From positions 1-55,061 of the forward strand of contig JAJPIP010000020.1 of assembly GCA_021324655.1 (NCBI GenBank): 55,061 bases of DNA. Reading direction: 5' to 3'. The notes beneath the pieces are model-generated. The model had not been told where the DNA came from. It made no database searches and was given only the letters and a program-made list of their open reading frames with translations. Positions 34,170 through 42,557 of this stretch are shown piece after piece. The translations under genes were made by a program, and so were the position numbers. Positions within the stretch are counted from its first letter, which is position 1. Each line of letters opens with the position of its first letter. Origin of the DNA: Pseudomonadota bacterium (GTDB lineage Bacteria; Chloroflexota; UBA5177).

Positions 34170-35498
34170 ATGTTTGAGGCCTTATCCGACCGTCTGACCG
34201 ACATCTTTACGGGGCTGCGCAGCAAGGGAACCTTGACCGAGCGTGACGTGGACACCGCGATGCGGGAGATCCGCATGTCACTCCTCGAGGCCGATGTCAA
34301 TTTCAAGGTCGTCAAGGAATTTGTCGCCCGCGTCAAGGAGCGCAGTATCGGCGCTGAGGTGCTGCAAAGCCTGACGCCCGGACAGCAAGTCGTGAAGATC
34401 GTTCACGAGGAGCTGCTGCGCATTCTCGGTGAGCCGGCGCGGCTGGATCTCCAGACGACGCCCGCCGTCATCCTTCTCGCCGGACTCCAGGGCTCGGGCA
34501 AGACGACGACCGCTGCCAAACTGGCGCACACTTTACGAAAGCAAGGACATCACCCTCTCCTCGTCGCCCTTGACGTTTACCGTCCTGCGGCCGTCGACCA
34601 GATCGTCTCCCTCGGCAAACAACTCACGATCCCGGTGTACGAGGAAGGGACGCGCGAGAAACCGGTCAAGATTGCGGCCAACGCTCTCAACCATGCCCGC
34701 AAGAATGCGCATAGCGTGGTCATCTTCGACACGGCGGGTCGCCTGCACATCGACGACGCCATGATGCACGAGTTGAAGGAGATCGACCACCAGGTCCATC
34801 CCAATGAGCTCTTGCTGGTCGCCGACGCGATGACGGGTCAGGATGCCGTCCAGGCGGCTGAGGCGTTTCACCAGGCCGTCAACCTGACAGGCCTCATCCT
34901 CACCAAGATGGACGGCGATGCTCGGGGCGGAGCTGCCCTCTCTATACGGCAGGTCACCGGTATCCCCATCAAATACATGGGCCTGGGCGAGAAGACCGAC
35001 GCTCTCGAGGTCTTCCATCCCGATCGTCTGGCGCAGCGCATCCTCGGCATGGGAGACGTGCTCTCCCTGATCGAGAAGGCGCAGGAGCAGTACACCGACG
35101 ATCAGGCCAAGTCGCTCGAGAAGAAGATGCGTACCGCCACGTTCGATCTGGACGACTTCCTGAGTCAGATGCAGAACCTGCGGAAGATGGGGCCATTGAC
35201 GCAAATCGTCGAGATGATTCCCGGCATGCGCGGCGCGCTAAAGCAGGCAGGTGGGATGCCCGACCTCAATGACAAGCAGGTCAAGCGTGTCGAGGCGATT
35301 ATTCAGTCGATGACGAAGGCGGAGCGGCGTAATCCCTCCATCATTGACGGGAGCCGGCGCAAGCGGATCGCGCGGGGCAGCGGCACGACCGTTCAGGAAG
35401 TCAACCAGCTGCTGAATCAGTTCAGAGACATGCAGAAGCTTATGAAGCAACTCATGTCAGGCAAGATGCGGATCCCGAAGGGATTGATGGGCCTCTAG
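34170..35498 (+). CDS. ffh: Signal recognition particle protein Ffh
   Basis: A 442-residue SRP54 GTPase that binds 4.5S RNA and signal sequences. The N domain begins MFEALSDRLTDIF. The G domain has LAGLQGSGKTTTAAKLA, ALDVYRPAAVDQ, DTAGR and TKMDGDARGG. The Met-rich M domain (FLSQMQNLRKMGPLTQIVEMIPGM...QLLNQFRDMQKLMKQLMSG) closes the protein. The ATG at 34170 matches the family start; a GTG two codons earlier is also open. No 4.5S RNA gene was seen nearby. Its TAG stop is shared with the convergent gene as CTAG. Confidence 0.97.
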   Translation: MFEALSDRLTDIFTGLRSKGTLTERDVDTAMREIRMSLLEADVNFKVVKEFVARVKERSIGAEVLQSLTPGQQVVKIVHEELLRILGEPARLDLQTTPAVILLAGLQGSGKTTTAAKLAHTLRKQGHHPLLVALDVYRPAAVDQIVSLGKQLTIPVYEEGTREKPVKIAANALNHARKNAHSVVIFDTAGRLHIDDAMMHELKEIDHQVHPNELLLVADAMTGQDAVQAAEAFHQAVNLTGLILTKMDGDARGGAALSIRQVTGIPIKYMGLGEKTDALEVFHPDRLAQRILGMGDVLSLIEKAQEQYTDDQAKSLEKKMRTATFDLDDFLSQMQNLRKMGPLTQIVEMIPGMRGALKQAGGMPDLNDKQVKRVEAIIQSMTKAERRNPSIIDGSRRKRIARGSGTTVQEVNQLLNQFRDMQKLMKQLMSGKMRIPKGLMGL

Positions 35499-36199
35499 GG
35501 CGTCGGCGTTCCGGTCGGCATCGGAGGACGGCAGGCGGCCGGCAGCGAGACCCGCACCGACTCGCCCCAGTGGGAGTAGTCCTTGATCAGGTAGATCTGC
35601 TGCCGCGGGCCGCCCTGCGCCGATCCACTGTGCACGGCAATGAAAATGGTCCGCACCAGTCTGCCCATGCCCGTCACATAAAACGTCTCGCGCTCCATGT
35701 TTAGACCTTCAGAAGCGTTGGCAACGATCTTCCAGACAGGAACGCTGTGCCCGGGAACCAGGACCGGCGAGCTGAGCCTCGCCGAGGGCAGTGCCGGCAC
35801 GATGGAGTAGTCCGAGTTGTCAAGGGAGCCGCAGAGCCAGTCACTCTTGTTGACTTTCATCGCTCCCGACCCGCCGACCCCCTCCACCGATGTTCGCACC
35901 GATCCCTTCGTCCATTCGCCGTGCTCCTGGACGTCGCCCGAGTCGATCTGCACGTCACGCAACAGGCCGTAACGCTGCGATTGGTCTTCGAATCCCGTGA
36001 TGATCGCCGATTCGCTGCCGCCGACCACCTGTCCGTGTAATGTGATATGCACACTGCCTCGCATCGTGGCGTAGGCGGTCGCGAGCGTGAGCAAGCTTGT
36101 CGCGCTCGGCGAATCGGCGCGAGCAGGGACCGCGGCCGGTGCGGCGGTCAGCAGCGCGGCCAGACTAAAGCCGAGCGACGCTACAATATGGGCCCGCAC
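35495..36199 (-). CDS. Secreted protein of unknown function
   Basis: About 234 residues with a clear Sec signal peptide (MRAHIVASLGFSLAALLTAAPAAVPARA, probable cleavage after ARA). There is no lipobox. The mature part has a repeated beta-rich pattern (GSVHITLHGQVVGGSESAIITG..., MGRLVRTIFIAVHS) that loosely recalls the LppX/LolA-like fold of envelope lipoproteins; that is a guess. There are two Cys (WLCGSLDN and a C-terminal CRPP) and a Pro/Thr-rich end. It is divergent from mraZ, convergent with ffh, and not obviously tied to either in function. Confidence 0.75.
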   Translation of the reverse strand: MRAHIVASLGFSLAALLTAAPAAVPARADSPSATSLLTLATAYATMRGSVHITLHGQVVGGSESAIITGFEDQSQRYGLLRDVQIDSGDVQEHGEWTKGSVRTSVEGVGGSGAMKVNKSDWLCGSLDNSDYSIVPALPSARLSSPVLVPGHSVPVWKIVANASEGLNMERETFYVTGMGRLVRTIFIAVHSGSAQGGPRQQIYLIKDYSHWGESVRVSLPAACRPPMPTGTPTP

Positions 36200-36282
36200 A
36201 GGCGCCTCCCTGGGAGCGCTACCGTTCCGCTTCCCTGAGTTTGATGCAGATGGGCGGATAATAGCAATCCGCGTGCCGCTCC

Positions 36283-36311
36283 TTGACCGAACCGGGGACT
36301 GCGCTTATACT
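36283..36311 (+). promoter_or_regulatory. Sigma-70 promoter of mraZ
   Basis: TTGACC (36283-36288), a 17-base spacer and TATACT (36306-36311). The start site would be near 36318, about 35 bases before the mraZ ATG. Confidence 0.65.
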
Positions 36312-36352
36312 GACCCCGTCCCCACCCGCCCTTCAACTTTCGTGGATAGGCC

Positions 36353-36805
36353 ATGCTCTTCGGCGAGTACGATCGGACCGTTGATTACAAGGGACGGCTC
36401 AGTATTCCCGGTCATCTCCTGACGGCGGATGGCGAGACTGACTGGTCGCGCGTCATGGTGCTCAAGGGAGAGCAACCGTGCCTGTACGTGTACGACGTGG
36501 GCACCTGGAAGGCCATCCTCGATGAGGCGTACCGGAGCCTGGATGATGACGAGGCGCGCGCTTTCATGCATCGCGCGCTCTCGGATGCGCAGCTCTCGGA
36601 CGTGGACAACCTCAAGCGCGTCACGCTCCCGGCGCCACTGCTCGAGCACGCCGGAATTGAGAAGCAGGCAATTATCGTCGGCATGTTCAATCGGCTTGAG
36701 ATCTGGGAGCCGGCCCTGTGGCACGAGTATTTGTCGCGGCTGGAGGACGTGACGCTCCCCTCGATCGCCGATCTCTCGAGGGCTCGCATTCGCGAGGTCT
36801 CGTAA
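36353..36805 (+). CDS. mraZ: MraZ-family transcriptional regulator outside the dcw cluster
   Basis: A 150-residue protein with two SpoVT/AbrB-type half-domains. The first is LFGEYDRTVDYKGRLSIPGHLL and the second is VDNLKRVTLPAPLLEHAGIEKQAIIVGMFNRLEIWEPALWHEYL; these are the DxKGR and IEIW landmarks of MraZ. MraZ normally heads the division and cell wall cluster (mraZ-mraW-ftsL) and represses it. Here it stands alone between a secreted-protein gene and mfd, with its own promoter, so it is either a relocated mraZ or an AbrB-like paralogue. I saw no mraW, ftsL or murein genes in the window. Confidence 0.85.
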   Translation: MLFGEYDRTVDYKGRLSIPGHLLTADGETDWSRVMVLKGEQPCLYVYDVGTWKAILDEAYRSLDDDEARAFMHRALSDAQLSDVDNLKRVTLPAPLLEHAGIEKQAIIVGMFNRLEIWEPALWHEYLSRLEDVTLPSIADLSRARIREVS

Positions 36806-36826
36806 GCGCCCCGCCCTTCAGGGCGC
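36806..36826. repeat. Inverted repeat directly after mraZ
   Basis: GCGCCC (36806-36811) and GGGCGC (36821-36826) flank a nine-base loop. It begins one base after the mraZ stop and is followed by AAAAAA, not by T, on the plus strand, so it is not a standard terminator. It precedes the mfd -10 box. Confidence 0.4.
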
Positions 36827-36836
36827 CAAAAAACGA

Positions 36837-36878
36837 TATAATAGAGCGCGCGGAGGAGAACCTCCGCGCTCTCCTTTT
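36837..36878 (+). promoter_or_regulatory. mfd promoter -10 with overlapping hairpin and T-run
   Basis: A perfect TATAAT (36837-36842) is followed by a hairpin: GAG plus GCGCGGAGG (36844-36846 and 36848-36856), loop AGAA, CCTCCGCGC (36861-36869) and CTC, then TTTT (36875-36878). The predicted start site near 36849 falls inside the left arm, so the mfd mRNA would begin as a hairpin. The T-run ends six bases before the ATG. It may also act as the terminator of mraZ. Confidence 0.55.
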
Positions 36879-36884
36879 GCCTGT

Positions 36885-39800
36885 ATGATCCTCACCGGTC
36901 TCCTCGATACCGTCGCCTCCCTGGAGCCACTCCAGAGCCTTCGCCGTCCCGGACGGCATCGCGCCTACGGCTTGATGCGTGCTGCGCGTCCTGCCGTCTC
37001 CGCCGCGGTGCTTCCCGATCGCGGCCTCATCGTCACGGCGCATCCGCAAGCCGCTGTCGATTGGAGTCAAGAAATGGCGGGCTGGGGGCGCCGGGCTGAG
37101 CTCTTTCCGGCGATCGAGTCCCTTCCGTACGAGCGAGCGCACGTCGACCGGGCCGTGCTCGCGCAGCGGCAGGCAGTTGTCGATGCCGTGGTCCGTGGCG
37201 AGAACCTCATTGTCGTCGCTCCCGTGAGGGCTCTCCTGCAGCCGGTACAGGACCGCGGCCGCGCCGTGGACCCTCTGGCGTTGCGGGTCGGAGACGATCT
37301 GGACATGGCGCCGGCCGTCGGCCGTCTTGTCGAGGCAGGATACGCGGAGACCGCCGTCGTCGAGGAACCGGGAACGTTCGCCCGGCGAGGTGGTGTTATC
37401 GACGTGTATCCGGCTGGGGAGACCCTGCCGCTTCGCATCGAACTGTTCGGCCCTGAGATTGAATCGCTCCGTACGTTTGATCCCGCTACTCAGCGCTCCA
37501 TCGAGCGGTTGAACGACATCATGATCCGCCCGGTGGCGTCGTTTCACGAGGACGCACGCCTGGACGCGCTGGATCGGCTTATCGATCTGCCAACTGACTC
37601 TCTCACCGCTGAGGCGCTCTCGCGGTGGCAGGACGATCTGGCCCGCCTGGAGTCCGGGGCGCCGCTCGATGATCTGACAGTCTTCGCGCCGTACCTGTAT
37701 TCGCGCGATTCGCTGCTCGACCGAATGGATCCCGGCACGGTCGTCATTCTCGATGATCCGGAGGATGTGCGAGCGACGGCCGACTCCGTGTGGCAGCAAG
37801 CGACGGAGATCGTGGCTGCGCGTCAGGAGGCCGGCGAGTTGCCGCCAGGTCTCATGGATCCCCTGGTGACAGCCGCTCACGTGCACGAGCGGCTCGCTGC
37901 TCAACCGTCCATCTCCTGGATTTCGGGTTCGCCCGACGACACCGGCGCTGTCGATCTCAGCGGCGTCTTTGTTCCCGCTCCGCTCTACCACGGACGCCTC
38001 CGAAACTTCGTGTCTGATCTTGGCGAGCACCGTGAGCGGCGCACGGTCATCATCTCGCAGCAAGCGGCTCGGGTTGAGGAATTGCTGACGGAGAACGAGA
38101 CACCGGCGGCCATCGTGGCCGCGCTGCCTGATGCACCTCCTCCGGGATCCACCATCCTCCCGGGGGGCCTTCCGGAGGGGTGGTGGCTGCCATCCGAACA
38201 TCTGATGATCCTTTCGGATCACGAGATCTTCGGCCGGGCGCGGGTGCGTCACGTTCCCCGGCGTCGCAGCGCCCGGGCCTCCTTCTTCGCCGACTTCCAA
38301 CCGGGTGACTACGTCGTCCATATGGAGCATGGGATTGGGCGATTCGATGGCGTCACGCGCATGACGGTCGACGGCGCCGAGCGTGAATATGCCCTGATCC
38401 AGTATCACGGGGCGGATCGCGTTTACGTCCCGACAGATCAGCTGGAGCGTCTCACCCGCTATGTCGGGGTCGGCGAGAAGCCCCCGCAGCTCAATCGCCT
38501 GGGTGGTGGCGAGTGGCAGCGGGCGCGACAGCGGGCCAAGAAAGCGGCGGAGGATATTGCCAGAGAGCTCGTCGACTTGTACGCGCGCCGCGCCGCCCGC
38601 CCCGGCCACGCGTTCGGTGCCGACTCCCCGTGGCAAGGGGAGCTGGAGGCGTCCTTCCCCTATCCGGAGACCCCGGACCAGTCGCGCGCCGTCGATGAGG
38701 TCAAGGCCGACATGGAGGAGCCACGGCCCATGGATCGTCTTGTCACCGCCGATGTCGGCTACGGAAAGACGGAGGTCGCCGTGCGCGCTGCCTTCAAGGC
38801 CGTCATGGACGGAAAGCAAGTCGCGGTCCTCGTTCCGACGACGATCCTGGCGCAGCAGCACTTCGAGACCTTCAAAGAGCGACTCGCCCCATTTCCGGTG
38901 CGCGTCGAAGTCCTCTCGCGCTTCCGGAATGACGCAGAACAGAGGCAGATCGTTACCAGGCTCGCCTCCGGGGAGATCGATGTGGTGATCGGGACGCACC
39001 GTCTGCTGCAGAAGGATGTCCACTTCAAGAATCTTGGTTTGCTGGTCATTGACGAGGAGCAACGCTTCGGCGTGAAACACAAGGAGCGCCTCAAACAGCT
39101 GCGCGAAAACGTGGATGTCCTCACCTTGACGGCGACGCCGATTCCGCGCACCCTCCACATGACTCTGGTCGGCATCCGGGAAGTGAGTGTGATCGAGACG
39201 GCGCCCGAAGGACGTCTCCCCATCAAGACGTACTTGCAGCCGTTCGACGAGCGCCACATCCGAGAAGCCATCATTCGCGAGCTGGAGCGCGATGGGCAGG
39301 TCTACTTCGTCCACAACAAGGTTGCCACCATCGATGCCATGGCATCGCGCATCCGCCAGTTGGTGCCGGAGGCGCGCGTTCTGGTCGGACACGGCCAGAT
39401 GGACGAAGCGCAGCTGGAGACGGTCATGACGTCCTTCGCGCACCATCAGGCAGACGTCCTGATCGCCAGCACCATCATCGAGAACGGGCTCGATATTCCC
39501 GACGCGAACACCATCATTGTCAACAACGCCCATACGCTCGGGCTAACGCAGCTCTATCAGTTGCGAGGGCGCGTCGGGCGTAGCGCGAATCAGGCGTACG
39601 CGTACCTTCTCTACCCGCGTGATGCCCACCTGTCGCACGACGCGGCTCGCCGTCTCGAGGCGGTCTTCGAATCACAGGAACTCGGCGCCGGGTTTTCAAT
39701 CGCCATGAAGGATCTCGAGATCCGCGGAGCGGGTAATTTGCTGGGGGCGGAGCAGAGCGGGCAGGCGTCCGCCATCGGATTCGATCTGTACACGCGCATG

Positions 39801-40322
39801 GTCTCGGACGCGGTAGAGAGGCTGCGTGGTGTGGTGGTGGAGGAGCCGCCATCGGTGACGATCGACCTGCCGTTGACGCGGTTTCTCCCCGCCGACTACG
39901 TCGGCTCCGAGGCGCAGCGCCTGATCCTCTACCGCCGCCTCGCGTCGGTCGGTGACGATGCTGCTCTGGATGCGTTGGTGGACGAGATGGAGGATCGTTT
40001 CGGCCGGTTGCCGGTAGAAGTGGAGAACCTCGTCACGAGCGTGCGCATCAAACTGCTGGCGATCGCGGCGAAGGTCAATACCGTCACGCTGAACGGCGAC
40101 CTGCTACTCGTCAAGACCGAGCCCTCCGGGCTCTTTGACCGCGTCTCGCTCTATCGGGCCTATGGCATGGACGCCCGCATCCAGAACAACGCTCTGCGCA
40201 TCCCTCGAAGCCGCCTTGGTCCCGACTGGGTCGGCGAGATTCAGCGCATCCTGTCCGACATGGCCGCCCTGCGATCGACCATCACCGCCGGTCCCCGTGA
40301 GCCGGCCGCGGCGCCGGCTTGA
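36885..40322 (+). CDS. mfd: Transcription-repair coupling factor
   Basis: A 1145-residue Mfd that removes stalled RNA polymerase and recruits UvrA. The N-terminal UvrB-like region spans roughly residues 1-430. The CarD-like RNA polymerase interaction domain is FQPGDYVVHMEHGIGRFDGV...RVYVPTDQLERLTRYVG (about 470-540). The helicase has Walker A TADVGYGKTEVAVRAAF, the DEEQ box in VIDEEQRFGVKHKE and TATPIPRTLHMTL. The C-terminal TRCF domain ends around LLAIAAKVNTV. Length is normal. No Shine-Dalgarno precedes the ATG. It is immediately downstream of the hairpin after mraZ. Confidence 0.96.
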   Translation: MILTGLLDTVASLEPLQSLRRPGRHRAYGLMRAARPAVSAAVLPDRGLIVTAHPQAAVDWSQEMAGWGRRAELFPAIESLPYERAHVDRAVLAQRQAVVDAVVRGENLIVVAPVRALLQPVQDRGRAVDPLALRVGDDLDMAPAVGRLVEAGYAETAVVEEPGTFARRGGVIDVYPAGETLPLRIELFGPEIESLRTFDPATQRSIERLNDIMIRPVASFHEDARLDALDRLIDLPTDSLTAEALSRWQDDLARLESGAPLDDLTVFAPYLYSRDSLLDRMDPGTVVILDDPEDVRATADSVWQQATEIVAARQEAGELPPGLMDPLVTAAHVHERLAAQPSISWISGSPDDTGAVDLSGVFVPAPLYHGRLRNFVSDLGEHRERRTVIISQQAARVEELLTENETPAAIVAALPDAPPPGSTILPGGLPEGWWLPSEHLMILSDHEIFGRARVRHVPRRRSARASFFADFQPGDYVVHMEHGIGRFDGVTRMTVDGAEREYALIQYHGADRVYVPTDQLERLTRYVGVGEKPPQLNRLGGGEWQRARQRAKKAAEDIARELVDLYARRAARPGHAFGADSPWQGELEASFPYPETPDQSRAVDEVKADMEEPRPMDRLVTADVGYGKTEVAVRAAFKAVMDGKQVAVLVPTTILAQQHFETFKERLAPFPVRVEVLSRFRNDAEQRQIVTRLASGEIDVVIGTHRLLQKDVHFKNLGLLVIDEEQRFGVKHKERLKQLRENVDVLTLTATPIPRTLHMTLVGIREVSVIETAPEGRLPIKTYLQPFDERHIREAIIRELERDGQVYFVHNKVATIDAMASRIRQLVPEARVLVGHGQMDEAQLETVMTSFAHHQADVLIASTIIENGLDIPDANTIIVNNAHTLGLTQLYQLRGRVGRSANQAYAYLLYPRDAHLSHDAARRLEAVFESQELGAGFSIAMKDLEIRGAGNLLGAEQSGQASAIGFDLYTRMVSDAVERLRGVVVEEPPSVTIDLPLTRFLPADYVGSEAQRLILYRRLASVGDDAALDALVDEMEDRFGRLPVEVENLVTSVRIKLLAIAAKVNTVTLNGDLLLVKTEPSGLFDRVSLYRAYGMDARIQNNALRIPRSRLGPDWVGEIQRILSDMAALRSTITAGPREPAAAPA

Positions 40323-40379
40323 TCCACCACAACATCTTCTTTGACCAACACAATCTGCCACCATATGTGGTATAGTTGC

Positions 40380-40426
40380 GGCCTCAGACCCATCTGATCG
40401 CTTCATTCCGCTGGTATACTGAGGCC
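40380..40426 (+). promoter_or_regulatory. topA promoter region with inverted repeat around the -10
   Basis: TATACT (40415-40420) is a likely -10, about 28 bases before the topA GTG. An 8-bp inverted repeat GGCCTCAG (40380-40387) and CTGAGGCC (40419-40426) surrounds it, with the right arm over the -10 end and start site. TTGACC lies further upstream at 40341, with ACCA-TATG-TGGT at 40361-40372. Confidence 0.45.
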
Positions 40427-40448
40427 GACCTTTAGCAGGGAGCATCCC

Positions 40449-42530
40449 GTGGCGAACAAACTGGTGATCGTTGAGTCACCCTCCAAAGCAAAAACTATCG
40501 AGAAGTTTCTCGGCCCCGACTTCAAAGTCCTGGCGTCCGTCGGGCATGTCATCGATTTGCCGGCCAAGGGCCTGGGTGTCGATACACGCCGTGACTTCAC
40601 CCCGAAATACGTCGTCATCCCGGGCAAGGAAAGAGTGTTGCTCGAGTTGAGAAAGGCGGCGCTGGAGGCCCAGGAGGTCTTCCTCGCGCCTGACCCGGAC
40701 CGGGAAGGTGAAGCGATCAGCGCGCATCTCGCTCGTGCGCTGGAGATCCCCACGGCGCGGCGGGCCGTCTTCAACGAGATCACCAAGAACGCGGTGCGTG
40801 AGGCCATTGAGCACCCACGCGATATCGACAACAACCTGGTCGACGCGCAGCAGGCGCGCCGCATCCTCGACCGCCTCGTCGGTTACAAGATCAGCCCACT
40901 TCTCTGGAGGCGGGTCCAGAAGCACACCAGTGCCGGGCGTGTGCAATCGGTTGCTTTGCGTTTGATCGTCGACCGTGAGGAGGAGATCCGGACGTTCGTG
41001 CCGGAAGAGTACTGGACGCTGACCGCCGAGTTGTCGCGCCAGAAAGAGCGCAAGACCTTCACGGCCGAACTGCTACGTCTCCTGGAGGCTACGGACAAAG
41101 AGAAGCTCCGCATTACCAGCCAGGCCGAGATGGACGACGTTCTGAAGGCGCTGGAGGGGGCGGAGTTCCGCGTGCAGAAGGTCGAGGAGAAGAAGACCAG
41201 AAGCGCGCCGCCCGCGCCCTACAGCACAAGCTCTCTCCAGCAGGATGCGTCGACACGGCTTCGCTTCTCGCCCAAGAAGACGATGAAAGTGGCCCAGGAG
41301 CTGTACGAGGGCATTGACCTCGGCGAAGGTCGCGCCGGTCTCATCACGTACATGCGGACCGACTCTACTCGTATCTCCGAAGAGGCCCAGAGGGCGGTCC
41401 GCGGGTATATCGGCGATGCTTTCGGCTCGAAGTACGTTGGCCCGGGTCCGAAGGGCAAGCAGAAGGCGCACGTGCAGGGCGCACACGAAGCGATTCGGCC
41501 GACGGAAGTTATGAGGAAACCGGAAGAGATGGCACGCTACCTCACGCTGGATCAGCAGAAGCTGTACGGGCTCATCTGGCGCCGCTTCGTGGCCGCCTTC
41601 ATGGCGCCCGCCATCTTCGATTCGGTGCGGGTCCTGATCGCCGCCGAGCGCTATCTATTCGCCGCCACCGGCTCGTCGCTCGCCTTCCCGGGCTATTACG
41701 CGGTCTGGCCTCGTGAGGAAAAGGATGTCACCTTGCCGCCGCTGACCGAGGGGGAGGCGCTGAAACTCCATCGCCTGGACCCGGAGCAGCATTTCACCGA
41801 GCCTCCGCCGCGCTACAGCGAGGCCAGCCTCGTCAAGGCGCTGGAGGAACTCGGCATCGGCCGTCCCAGTACCTACGTGCCGATCATCAGCACGATTCAG
41901 CAACGGAAGTACGTGAAGCTGGAGAACCGGCGCTTCGTGCCGCTCGAGTTGGGTGAGATCGTCGATCGCTTGATGAAGCAGCACTTCCCGGACATCGTGG
42001 ACGTGAAGTTCACGGCCAACGTGGAGTCGGAGCTCGACCAGGTGGAGGAAGGTGAGATGCGCTGGACCGCCCTGCTCTCCGACTTCTACGCCGACTTTCG
42101 TTCGATGTTGCAGCAGGCAGAGAAGGAGATGGAGCGCGTCGAGCGCCCGGTCGTCGAAATCGGGGAGGAGTGCCCCGAGTGCGGTAAGCAGCTCGTCATA
42201 AAGCATGGCCGCTTTGGAGAGTTCATCTCGTGCTCCGGCTACCCGGAGTGTAAATACTCGCGTCCGATCCAGAACAAAATCGGCGTTTCGTGTCCCCGGT
42301 GCGGGGGCGATCTCGTCGAGCGGCGGAGCCGGCGCGGCAGGATCTTCTACGGCTGCGGCAATTATCCGAATTGTGACTTCGCGCTCTGGGATCGGCCCAT
42401 CCCCGAGCCGTGTCCGCACTGTGGCGGCCTCGTCACTCAGGCGAGTCGCGGCAAGCCCGTTCTACGCTGCACCGAGTGCTCTCAGGAGATCATCCCCCAG
42501 CCTGTCCCCGAACTGGTCCCCGCCCACTAG
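40449..42530 (+). CDS. topA: DNA topoisomerase I
   Basis: A 693-residue type IA topoisomerase that relaxes negative supercoils. The TOPRIM domain starts at residue 1 (KLVIVESPSKAKTIEKFLG; DPDREGEAISAHLA). The active-site Tyr is in GLITYMRTDSTR. The C-terminus has zinc-ribbon repeats: CPECGKQLVIKHGRFGEFISCSGYPEC, CPRCGGDLVERRSRRGRIFYGCGNYPNC and a shorter CPHCGG...CTEC. The start is a GTG with CAGGGAG six bases upstream. It heads topA-xerC-hslV-hslU, close to the Bacillus topA-trmFO-xerC-clpQ-clpY order but without trmFO. Confidence 0.96.
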   Translation: MANKLVIVESPSKAKTIEKFLGPDFKVLASVGHVIDLPAKGLGVDTRRDFTPKYVVIPGKERVLLELRKAALEAQEVFLAPDPDREGEAISAHLARALEIPTARRAVFNEITKNAVREAIEHPRDIDNNLVDAQQARRILDRLVGYKISPLLWRRVQKHTSAGRVQSVALRLIVDREEEIRTFVPEEYWTLTAELSRQKERKTFTAELLRLLEATDKEKLRITSQAEMDDVLKALEGAEFRVQKVEEKKTRSAPPAPYSTSSLQQDASTRLRFSPKKTMKVAQELYEGIDLGEGRAGLITYMRTDSTRISEEAQRAVRGYIGDAFGSKYVGPGPKGKQKAHVQGAHEAIRPTEVMRKPEEMARYLTLDQQKLYGLIWRRFVAAFMAPAIFDSVRVLIAAERYLFAATGSSLAFPGYYAVWPREEKDVTLPPLTEGEALKLHRLDPEQHFTEPPPRYSEASLVKALEELGIGRPSTYVPIISTIQQRKYVKLENRRFVPLELGEIVDRLMKQHFPDIVDVKFTANVESELDQVEEGEMRWTALLSDFYADFRSMLQQAEKEMERVERPVVEIGEECPECGKQLVIKHGRFGEFISCSGYPECKYSRPIQNKIGVSCPRCGGDLVERRSRRGRIFYGCGNYPNCDFALWDRPIPEPCPHCGGLVTQASRGKPVLRCTECSQEIIPQPVPELVPAH

Positions 42531-42557
42531 CGCCCCAATCCCTCGCGGCAGAGGAAA

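Noticed and set aside
36241-36352. MraZ-binding TGGG repeats upstream of mraZ
   Set aside because: Scattered TGGG-type and G-rich minus-strand sequences occur, but not three regularly spaced repeats.
36687-39533. Open frame of 948 codons on the minus strand opposite mfd
   Set aside because: Codon-bias shadow of mfd in a high-GC genome: Arg/His/Gly-rich translation, no recognisable domain, and the plus-strand gene is a clear Mfd.
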